A stretch of 22,051 nt of DNA from CAZUVQ01 sp964623915 (GTDB lineage: Bacteria; Bacillota; Clostridia; UMGS1883; UMGS1540), in assembly GCA_964623915.1 (NCBI GenBank), contig CAZUVQ010000019.1, positions 1 through 22,051 on the forward strand, written 5' to 3'. The notes beneath the pieces were generated by a model. That model ran no database searches and was not told the DNA's origin. It saw only the letters and a program-made list of their open reading frames with translations. Shown here one piece after another: positions 14,655 to 21,065 of the stretch. Each line of letters starts with the position of its first letter. Position 1 is the first letter of the stretch. The position numbers were made by a program, and so were the translations under genes.

Positions 14655-15686
14655 ATGAGAATAAATAAAAAATGTGCTGCCGCAATGCTTGCATTTGTGC
14701 TTTCTACAAACAGTATTGTACCATGCAGCGCATATACTGTCGTTTCGGGTGACACGTACTGGAAAATCTGCCAAAAATACAATGTATCACTTTCAGCACT
14801 TCTCACTGCAAACAAAACAGACGGCAGTAAAACGCTTTATGTAGGCGACAATGTTTATATACCCGGTGTTGACGTACATATTGCAGTTTCAGGGGATACA
14901 TACTGGAAAATCAGCCAAAAATACAACTTATCCCTGACAGAACTTCTTAATCTTAACAAAAAAGCACAAAACCCCACCCTTAATATCGGCGATATAGTTT
15001 CACTTCCCGTTAAAGATCAAAGCGCAGCGCCATATGTAACTTATTCGGATTACTATGTTAATTCCGGTGATACATTATGGTCAATTGCGGAAAAAATGGG
15101 TGTTCCTTATGCGGAGCTTTGCGCTGTCAACGGAATGAATGACAACACAAGATTGGTAATAAAACAGAAGGTAAAAATTCCTGTTCATAATGTACCTGTT
15201 ACATATGCACCAAGTGGGTACGGCGAATATCTTGACTGGTCAACACAAGCTCAATATGTAATACCCGTAGGGGCCGTGTTCAAGGTAGTTGATTTTTACA
15301 CAGGAAAAACCTTTACTGCCAAGAGAACAACTGGCGCAAACCATGCTGACTGTGAGCCTTACACCGCCGCAGATACCACGGCAATGAAAAGTATTTGGGG
15401 AGGAACTTTCAGCTGGAGCACCCGCCCTGTGCTGATTGTGTACAACGGCAGAACCGTTGCAGCTTCAGCTTCATCCTTGGGGCATGCCGGTAATGACAGC
15501 GCACAGGGTGGTATTTACACAACATGGAGAAGCGGCGATTACGGCGCAGGCTTAAACTTTGACTGGGTTAAAGGAAATAATTATGATGGTGTTTTTGATA
15601 TTCACTTCAAAAACAGTACAACCCATAACACAGGCAAAGTCAGCACATCCCATCAATCGGACATAAAAACTGCCGCAGGCAAATAA
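14655..15686 (+). CDS. Secreted protein with three LysM domains and an unassigned C-terminal domain
   Basis: A 343-residue protein. The signal peptide spans about residues 1-26 (MRINKKCAAAMLAFVLS... ending PCSA). Three peptidoglycan-binding LysM modules follow: 27-70 (VSGDTYWKICQKYNVSL), 75-118 (VSGDTYWKISQKYNLSL) and 132-177 (NSGDTLWSIAEKMGVPY). The first two are very alike and look like a tandem duplication. Residues ~190-343 form a domain rich in Trp, His and Gly with conserved-looking NHADCEP (219-225), GHAGNDSAQGG (276-286), DIHF (315-318) and THNTG (323-327). I recognise it from other clostridial LysM proteins but know of no assigned activity. AAGGAGG lies seven bases before the ATG at 14655. 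It is probably a cell-wall or spore-coat protein. Confidence 0.9.
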   Translation: MRINKKCAAAMLAFVLSTNSIVPCSAYTVVSGDTYWKICQKYNVSLSALLTANKTDGSKTLYVGDNVYIPGVDVHIAVSGDTYWKISQKYNLSLTELLNLNKKAQNPTLNIGDIVSLPVKDQSAAPYVTYSDYYVNSGDTLWSIAEKMGVPYAELCAVNGMNDNTRLVIKQKVKIPVHNVPVTYAPSGYGEYLDWSTQAQYVIPVGAVFKVVDFYTGKTFTAKRTTGANHADCEPYTAADTTAMKSIWGGTFSWSTRPVLIVYNGRTVAASASSLGHAGNDSAQGGIYTTWRSGDYGAGLNFDWVKGNNYDGVFDIHFKNSTTHNTGKVSTSHQSDIKTAAGK

Positions 15687-15699
15687 ATAAAGGAGGTTG

Positions 15700-15753
15700 A
15701 TGACTAAAAACAATGAGCTTATGCCCTTATTAAAATTGTTTGAGTATGTTTAA
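15700..15753 (+). CDS. Possible 17-residue micro-ORF after the LysM gene
   Basis: The ORF MTKNNELMPLLKLFEYV begins 13 bases after the LysM stop. A strong AAAGGAGG (15690-15697) lies two bases before its ATG at 15700, which is tight, and a second ATG at 15721 has no site. It is followed by the terminator at 15787. The strong ribosome binding site argues that it may be translated, but the length gives no statistical support. It could also be the 5' remnant of a lost gene. I do not recognise the peptide. Confidence 0.3.
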   Translation: MTKNNELMPLLKLFEYV

Positions 15754-15786
15754 AACTTAATAAATATTTATAACTGTTCAAATCAT

Positions 15787-15825
15787 ATAGGCAAGGAAAA
15801 TAGCAATTTTCCTTGCCTATTTTTG
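15787..15825 (+). terminator. Strong intrinsic terminator of the LysM transcription unit
   Basis: A 15-bp stem (15787-15801 with 15806-15820) closes a four-base AGCA loop and runs into TTTTT. It lies 100 bases after the LysM stop. On the opposite strand there is no T-run, so it mainly serves the plus strand, although it also faces the end of the deacetylase gene. Confidence 0.9.
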
Positions 15826-15853
15826 ATATAACTTAAAAAATTAGTAAGGTTTT

Positions 15854-16645
15854 CTAAAATAAAGTAACAGTCTCTCCACTCTTTATTTCAAGCGGCTCAC
15901 CATCAGCTACAACCCAGACAGATATTGCAGACGGATTATAAATTATTTTATTGTCAGCTGAAATATGCAAGCTTCGTTGTGCCATTATGTAGTCATATAC
16001 CTCAATGTTTGTTGCATACCATACGTGTTCATGGCCGCTGACGCGCTTACAGGCTTCTTCAATCAAATCCCAGTTATTGTTATTATCAAATTCATACGCA
16101 TGTCCCCAGATATAAAGCAGATGTCCTTTATCATAGCGAAGGTTATTGAATCTTTCTATACATTCAAGGCTATCTCTGTGGTGGCAGGTCGGATGCCATT
16201 TCAGAAAATCATCGGGCAGCGCAAAACCGCCTGTTGCGTGTGTTGTTCTACTATATACAATGCCGCAAACTTTCAATGTGTCGCATACTGTATCATTAAA
16301 TGAGCCATTTGCATAGGACATTCCGCGGACGGGATAACCTGCTATCTTTTCAAGCGCCTTTCTGTCTTCAAAAATTTCATGTATAATATTTTGCACAGGC
16401 AGGTTTGCAAGTGTTTCATGTTTGACACCATGAACAGAGATTTCATGGTTTTTATAGATTTCTTTTATTTTATCCTCTGAATTGCGATTGCCCTTCCCGA
16501 ATATACCTGAGTTTAGGTGAAATGTACCCCGTATATTGTACTTATCAAAAACCTCAATAAGACGGACATCCTGAATAACACCATCGTCATAGCTCATTGT
16601 AACTGCCTTTTTTTTGCCTCCCGGGTAAATACCGTAACTAATCAA
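15854..16645 (-). CDS. Polysaccharide deacetylase-like (NodB fold) protein
   Basis: A 263-residue NodB-type carbohydrate esterase 4 relative. Members remove N- or O-acetyl groups from sugars with a metal held by Asp-His-His. Motif 1 is SYDDG (D20, D21), motif 2 is HGVKH (H72, H76), and RGMSYANGSFN corresponds to motif 3, with alanine where many have proline. No signal peptide or membrane segment is seen. After ~residue 220 a short beta-rich tail follows. The start is TTG (16643-16645), overlapping the galE stop as TTGA, with AAAGGAG eight bases upstream inside galE. An ATG at 16684 lies deeper in galE without a site. Coupling to galE suggests a role in sugar-nucleotide or surface-polysaccharide metabolism. 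Confidence 0.82.
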   Translation of the reverse strand: MISYGIYPGGKKKAVTMSYDDGVIQDVRLIEVFDKYNIRGTFHLNSGIFGKGNRNSEDKIKEIYKNHEISVHGVKHETLANLPVQNIIHEIFEDRKALEKIAGYPVRGMSYANGSFNDTVCDTLKVCGIVYSRTTHATGGFALPDDFLKWHPTCHHRDSLECIERFNNLRYDKGHLLYIWGHAYEFDNNNNWDLIEEACKRVSGHEHVWYATNIEVYDYIMAQRSLHISADNKIIYNPSAISVWVVADGEPLEIKSGETVTLF

Positions 16646-17655
16646 TTTTCTATCTCCTTTACATTTTTTTGTGCAAATCTCCATGCATCTTCACACATTG
16701 CGTTTATATCCCTGAGTGCCTTCCAAGAAAGCTCCCTGTTAGCCTTTGATGCATCCGCAAAGCATTTTGCAATATCGCCGGGGCGGCGGGGCGCAATTTT
16801 ATAACTTACTTTTTTGCCGCTTGCTTTTTCAAAAGCATTCACTACCTGTAAAACGCTGTAGCCGTTTCCTGTGCCTAAATTGTATGTGTGAACACCCTTA
16901 TCGTTTATTAGCTTTTCACAAGCTCTTACATGCCCTTGCGCAAGGTCCACAACATGAATGTAATCACGCACTCCTGTACCGTCAACCGTATCATAATCAT
17001 TGCCGAATACACTAAGGAATGGAAGCTGTCCTGTTGCAACCTTTGCAACAAAGGGCAATAAATTATTAGGGATTCCATTGGGGTCCTCTCCTATAAGACC
17101 GCTTTTATGTGCACCTATGGGATTGAAATAACGAAGCAGCACTATTCCCCATTCATTGTCCGAGGTGTATATATCATTTAAAATATCTTCTATCATAAGT
17201 TTTGTGCTTCCGTATGGGTTTGTAGCGTGGCGAGGAAAGTCCTCTTTTATGGGAACTGTTGCAGGATCACCGTATACCGTAGCCGAAGAGCTGAAAACAA
17301 TTTTTTTACAGCCATGCATAGCCATGGTTTCACAAAGCACAAGAGTGCTTAATATATTATTATGATAATAACTCATTGGTTTTTCTACTGACTCACCTAC
17401 AGCCTTAAGACCGGCAAAGTGTATTACTGATGAAATATCATTTTCAGAGAAAATTTCCCGAACAGCAGTACTATTACATAAATCCGCTTCATAAAATGTA
17501 AAATCCTTACCTGTAATGTTTTTGATTTTGTTTAAAACAGCAGGTTTGGAATTAGAAAAATTATCAACTATAATTATTTCCATTCCTGCATTTAATAGCT
17601 CAACCGCTGTATGAGAACCGATATATCCGGCCCCGCCTGTAATGAGAACTTTCAT
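16642..17655 (-). CDS. galE: UDP-glucose 4-epimerase
   Basis: Interconverts UDP-glucose and UDP-galactose (and possibly the N-acetyl forms) using bound NAD, in the Leloir pathway and in making surface polysaccharide precursors. It has 337 residues, the standard length. The NAD-binding motif GGAGYIG lies at 7-13, the catalytic region is FSSSATVYG (121-129), and NPYGSTK holds Y148 and K152. RYFNPIGAHKSGLIGEDP and the C-terminal RRPGDIAKCFAD are typical of GalE. AAAGGAG precedes the ATG at 17655. The next gene overlaps its stop codon. No galK or galT is in the window. Confidence 0.96.
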   Translation of the reverse strand: MKVLITGGAGYIGSHTAVELLNAGMEIIIVDNFSNSKPAVLNKIKNITGKDFTFYEADLCNSTAVREIFSENDISSVIHFAGLKAVGESVEKPMSYYHNNILSTLVLCETMAMHGCKKIVFSSSATVYGDPATVPIKEDFPRHATNPYGSTKLMIEDILNDIYTSDNEWGIVLLRYFNPIGAHKSGLIGEDPNGIPNNLLPFVAKVATGQLPFLSVFGNDYDTVDGTGVRDYIHVVDLAQGHVRACEKLINDKGVHTYNLGTGNGYSVLQVVNAFEKASGKKVSYKIAPRRPGDIAKCFADASKANRELSWKALRDINAMCEDAWRFAQKNVKEIEN

Positions 17656-17684
17656 AAAAATCTCCTTTTATTTATTTTAACATT

Positions 17685-17713
17685 ATTTTACACCAAAATA
17701 ATTGGTTTGTAAA
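17685..17713 (-). promoter_or_regulatory. Promoter of galE and the deacetylase gene
   Basis: On the minus strand -35 TTTACA (17708-17713) and -10 TAAAAT (17685-17690) are 17 bases apart, each matching 5 of 6. The -35 box is separated by eight bases from that of the divergent membrane-protein promoter. Confidence 0.65.
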
Positions 17714-17721
17714 TAAGATTA

Positions 17722-17750
17722 TTGACAAAAAATAAAAAATGCCGTATTAT
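17722..17750 (+). promoter_or_regulatory. Promoter of the six-helix membrane protein gene
   Basis: A perfect -35 TTGACA (17722-17727) and a -10 TATTAT (17745-17750, 5 of 6) with exactly 17 bases between. The ribosome binding site is only about six bases past the -10, so the mRNA leader would be very short. Confidence 0.7.
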
Positions 17751-17769
17751 TATGTGGAAGGTGAAATTA

Positions 17770-18474
17770 ATGAAATTTAATGTCAGAAAAATAGCCGGCA
17801 TTTTCCTTGCGGCAACACTGCTGTTTTCAATAGCATATGCACTTACAAATATATTTGCTCTTTCAGATACGGAAGTAAGTGAATCGGGTAAGCAGAAAAG
17901 TGATTATTTGCTCATACTAATTCAATGTATTTTAGGTCTTGTTGTTATGGCACTGCCGAGTTTTGTAGAAAAAAAACTGTCTTTTACACTGCCCAATAAA
18001 ATGTATTTATTGTTTTTTCTGTTTCTATACTGCGCCATATATTTGGGTGAGGTGAGAGGCTTTTATTATATCGTTCCCCATTGGGATACTGTACTGCACT
18101 GTTTCAGCGGTGGCATGCTCGGTGTTTTAGGTTACCTTATTGTTGCTTTCTTTAATGAAAACCAACGGCTTCATGTAAATTTAAGCCCATTATTTGTGGC
18201 TTTGTTTGCTTTTTCATTTGCGGTTGCGCTTGGTGCAATCTGGGAAATATATGAATTTGCCGGGGACGGTCTTTTTGGGCTAAACATGCAAAAATTCGCG
18301 ACAGAGGACGGAGTTTTACTTATAGGCAGAGACGCTGTTTCAGACACTATGAAGGATATTATAATAGATACACTTGGAGCTTTGATAACCGTTATTATTG
18401 GTTTTCTTGATAATATAGGAATTGCAATAAAATTTCGTAAAAAGGTTTCAGATACTATTCACAAAGTGAAGTAA
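17770..18474 (+). CDS. Six-helix membrane protein, possibly DUF2238/YjdF-like
   Basis: A 234-residue integral membrane protein with predicted helices near 8-30, 45-65, 79-96, 108-128, 138-160 and 196-215. Polar residues sit in or next to helices: PHWDTVLHCFSGG (103-115; H104, D106, H110), AIWEIYEFAGD (156-166; E159, E162) and SDTMKDIIIDTLGAL (191-205; D192, D196, D200). This WD-x3-H, E-x2-E, D-rich pattern resembles the DUF2238 (YjdF) family, whose function I do not know; an intramembrane metal site is conceivable. The ATG at 17770 has GGAAGGTG six bases upstream; the frame is open further up, but that overlaps the promoter. It is a single-gene unit ending in the shared terminator. Confidence 0.8.
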   Translation: MKFNVRKIAGIFLAATLLFSIAYALTNIFALSDTEVSESGKQKSDYLLILIQCILGLVVMALPSFVEKKLSFTLPNKMYLLFFLFLYCAIYLGEVRGFYYIVPHWDTVLHCFSGGMLGVLGYLIVAFFNENQRLHVNLSPLFVALFAFSFAVALGAIWEIYEFAGDGLFGLNMQKFATEDGVLLIGRDAVSDTMKDIIIDTLGALITVIIGFLDNIGIAIKFRKKVSDTIHKVK

Positions 18475-18481
18475 AACGAAA

Positions 18482-18507
18482 AAATGCTGTCAAAAATGAC
18501 AGCATTT
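18482..18507. terminator. Bidirectional terminator between convergent genes
   Basis: A perfect 11-bp stem (18482-18492 with 18497-18507) closes loop AAAA. On the minus strand it is followed by TTTCGTTTT, a good T-tract; on the plus strand the tail is weaker (ATAAAT). It overlaps the stop codon of the mgtC-like gene and lies eight bases past the stop of the membrane-protein gene. Confidence 0.8.
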
Positions 18508-19189
18508 ATAAATCTATTGACTTTATTCCATCCATTTCCTTAAACAACATGGCAAAATCCATTGAATTAAATTTTCTCTGAATTTTTATGTCCAAATCAA
18601 TTGTAATATATGTGCTTTTTTCGGAATTTTCCATATGTAAGTTAAGGACATCAATGCCGTTTTTTTCTAATGTTTCTTTAATTCTGTCAAGAACCTCATG
18701 GTTATTCAAAATTACAAACCGTATATTCTCATGCTCAGGTATTTTTTTAATAATCCATAAATTGTTTCGCAATACCACCTGGGCAAAAAGTATTATTGCA
18801 GTGCTCGCAATTCCTAAAAAATAAAAACCTGCGCCTACAGACATTCCGACACCTGCCGTAGCCCATATTCCCGCCGCTGTTGTAAGACCGTTAATTGTCT
18901 GCCTTCTTACAAAAATCATACCGGCACCGAGAAATCCTATTCCTGAAACAACCGTTGAAGCAATACGTGATGGGTCAAGCCCCACAAGTCCGATTTTCAG
19001 CACATCAGTAAAACAGTATTTAGACAAAACCATCATAAGTGATGATGCAAGAGCAACAATAAAATGTGTTCTGATGCCTGCTTCCTTAAGACGGCTCTTT
19101 CTTTCGTAACCTATCATTGCACCGCAAATACCTGCAATAAATATCCTTAACAGAAAATCAAGCTGCGTAAAAACATCATAACCAAGCAA
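18506..19189 (-). CDS. MgtC/SapB family membrane protein
   Basis: A 227-residue inner-membrane protein of the MgtC/SapB family. The N-terminal ~140 residues carry several hydrophobic helices with family motifs AGICGAMIGYERKSRLKEAG (19-38, ending in the conserved GIRTH), STVVSGIGFLGAGMIF and GLTTAAGIWATAGVGMSVG. The C-terminal ~80 residues form an ACT-like cytoplasmic domain (IRFVILNNHEVLDRIKETL). MgtC proteins are linked to growth in low magnesium and to control of ATP synthase or phosphate uptake in pathogens; the role of this version is unknown. The start is TTG (19187-19189) with AGGAGGT seven bases upstream. It lies 20 bases after the dCMP deaminase gene, probably the same operon. Confidence 0.9.
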   Translation of the reverse strand: MLGYDVFTQLDFLLRIFIAGICGAMIGYERKSRLKEAGIRTHFIVALASSLMMVLSKYCFTDVLKIGLVGLDPSRIASTVVSGIGFLGAGMIFVRRQTINGLTTAAGIWATAGVGMSVGAGFYFLGIASTAIILFAQVVLRNNLWIIKKIPEHENIRFVILNNHEVLDRIKETLEKNGIDVLNLHMENSEKSTYITIDLDIKIQRKFNSMDFAMLFKEMDGIKSIDL

Positions 19190-19209
19190 TAGCTCAACCT
19201 CCTAAAAAA

Positions 19210-19698
19210 TTAATAACCTGTCTCCCCTGTCAGCGAATCATCATTCCGAATCCAGTCAAAGACATCTATTATTTTATATTCATCTTGTGTTACCCTTATA
19301 ACCACCATAGATATACCTGAATTAATTATCAGCCTTTTACACATTGAACAAGATGATGCATCTGATACAATTTCACCTGTCTTTTTGTCTTTTCCGGCAA
19401 GGTATAGCGTTGCGCCAATCATCTCATTTCTCGGAGCGCTGATTATTGCATTTGCCTCTGAATGTACACTGCGGCAAAGCTCATAGCGTTCACCTCTTGG
19501 CACATTCATTTCTTCTCGCTGACATACCCCTAAATCAATACAGTTTTTCCTGCCCCTCGGAGCGCCTGTGTATCCGCTTGAAATAATCTCATCATTTTTT
19601 ACTATTATTGAGCCGTAGTTCCTGCGAAGGCAGGTTCCTCGTTCCATAACTGTTTCCGCAATATCTAAATAATAATTGCATTTATCTCTTCTATCCAT
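19210..19698 (-). CDS. dCMP deaminase family protein (ComEB-like)
   Basis: A 162-residue zinc-dependent deaminase of the cytidine/deoxycytidylate family. It probably converts dCMP to dUMP for dTMP synthesis. The zinc ligands are H79 and E81 in SVHSEANAI (the Glu being catalytic), and C117 and C120 in SSCSMCKR. SGYTGAPRGRKNC (41-53) matches the substrate-binding GxPxGxxNC region. In the second motif most homologues have PCxxC; here the residue before the first Cys is Ser. I chose the ATG at 19698, with AAAGGA eight bases upstream; the ATG at 19707 abuts that site. It lies just after the tuf terminator and 20 bases before the mgtC-like gene. Confidence 0.9.
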   Translation of the reverse strand: MDRRDKCNYYLDIAETVMERGTCLRRNYGSIIVKNDEIISSGYTGAPRGRKNCIDLGVCQREEMNVPRGERYELCRSVHSEANAIISAPRNEMIGATLYLAGKDKKTGEIVSDASSCSMCKRLIINSGISMVVIRVTQDEYKIIDVFDWIRNDDSLTGETGY

Positions 19699-19749
19699 TT
19701 TATACATCCTTTCGCAGCTTATTATTTTGCCGTGTGAATATATAACTTT

Positions 19750-19773
19750 AAAGCGCCCCTTTTGGGGCGCTTT
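19750..19773 (-). terminator. Terminator of the fusA-tuf unit
   Basis: AAAGCGCCCC (19750-19759) pairs perfectly with GGGGCGCTTT (19764-19773) around a four-base loop, nine bases past the tuf stop. It is the most GC-rich hairpin in this AT-rich region. The T-tract on the minus strand is short (TTT, then AAAGTT). Confidence 0.85.
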
Positions 19774-19782
19774 GTAATTTTG

Positions 19783-20975
19783 TTAGTTTAAAGTTGATAC
19801 AACGCCGGAGCCAACTGTTCTGCCACCTTCACGGATAGCAAAACGCAGACCTTCTTCTACAGCAATAGGTGTGATAAGTTCAACTGATATTGTAACATGA
19901 TCACCAGGCATACACATTTCAACGCCTTCCGGGAGGCTAACTACGCCTGTAACGTCAGTAGTTCTGAAATAGAACTGAGGTCTGTAGTTATTGAAGAAAG
20001 GTGTGTGACGGCCTCCTTCATCCTTTGTAAGAATGTAAACCTGACCGCTGAACTTTGTCAGTGGGTGTATGGAACCGGGTTTAGCAAGAACCTGTCCCCT
20101 TTGTATTTCATCTCTCTGAACACCACGAAGCAGTGCACCGATGTTATCGCCAGCTTCAGCATAATCAAGAAGCTTTCTGAACATTTCGATACCTGTAACA
20201 ACAACCTTACGTCTTTCATCTGTAAGACCAATGATTTCTACTTCATCAGAAATCTTAAGCTGACCTCTTTCAACTCTGCCTGTTGCAACTGTACCACGGC
20301 CTGTTATAGAGAATACATCTTCTACAGGCATTAAGAAAGGAAGATCTGTCTTTCTTTCAGGTGTGGGAATATAGCTGTCAACTGCAGCCATAAGGTCAAT
20401 AACAGGCTTATAAACCGGGTCATTAATATCTGTTGATGTAGATTCAAGAGCTTCAAGAGCAGAACCGGCAACAATTGGAATATCATCACCGGGGAATTCG
20501 TACTCAGTCAGAAGTTCACGAACTTCCATTTCAACGAGTTCAAGAAGTTCATCATCGTCAACCTGGTCTTTTTTATTGAGGAATACTACTATATAAGGAA
20601 CACCAACCTGACGTGAGAGAAGAATATGTTCTCTTGTCTGAGGCATGGGACCATCTGCTGCCGAAACAACGAGAATAGCACCGTCCATCTGAGCAGCACC
20701 TGTTACCATGTTCTTAANNNNNNNNNNGGGCAGTCAACATGAGCGTAGTGACGATTGTCTGTTTCGTACTCAACGTGAGATGTTGATATTGTGATACCTC
20801 TTTCTCTTTCTTCAGGAGCCTTATCGATCATATCGTAAGCTGTGTAGTTTGCTTTTCCCGAAAAACCGAGTACCTTTGTGATTGCAGCGGTAAGAGAAGT
20901 CTTACCATGGTCAACGTGACCAATTGTTCCGATGTTAATATGGGGTTTGTTTCTTTCAAATTTTGCTTTTCCCAT
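19783..20975 (-). CDS. tuf: Elongation factor Tu, interrupted by an N gap
   Basis: GTPase that delivers aminoacyl-tRNA to the ribosome. The N-terminus MGKAKFERNKPHINIGTIGH, G1 GHVDHGKT, the switch I region ERERGITIS, NKKD (G4), and the beta-barrel domains II and III (SITGRGTVATGRVERG; PFFNNYRPQFYFRTTDVTG) are all present. Ten Ns at 20718-20727 cut the G3 motif: the left side ends HYAHVDC plus CC and the right side resumes (x)TT-AAG-AAC (VKNM). The conserved DCPGHADYVKNM requires 17 bases there, so ten Ns make a false frameshift and split the gene into two apparent ORFs. With the gap restored the protein is about 399 residues. GGAGG lies upstream of the ATG at 20975. Confidence 0.97.
20718..20727. 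other. Assembly gap (10 N) inside tuf
   Basis: Fixed 10-N run. The invariant EF-Tu sequence between DCP and VKNM (GHADY) shows that 17 bases belong here, so the gap length is a placeholder and the broken frame is not biological. Confidence 0.95.
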
Positions 20976-21013
20976 GGGGATTTGCCTCCTTAATACTTAT
21001 TTTAATTAAAATT

Positions 21014-21042
21014 ATTTTAATACAAATTAATTGAAAAATCAA
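21014..21042 (-). promoter_or_regulatory. Possible internal promoter before tuf
   Basis: On the minus strand TTGATT (21037-21042) and TAAAAT (21014-21019) are 17 bases apart in the 90-base fusA-tuf spacer. The DNA is extremely AT-rich, so this could be a chance match; tuf may simply be co-transcribed with fusA. Confidence 0.35.
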
Positions 21043-21065
21043 GACAATTTCTTAAAATTTACAAA

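Noticed and set aside
19897..20334. Plus-strand open frame of 145 codons opposite tuf
   Set aside because: Antisense to domains II and III of EF-Tu, which are clearly coding on the minus strand.
19783..20709. A separate gene starting at the ATG at 20709 (EF-Tu-like, 308 residues)
   Set aside because: It is the C-terminal part of tuf. The apparent start is an internal Met in VKNMVTGAAQ just after the N gap.
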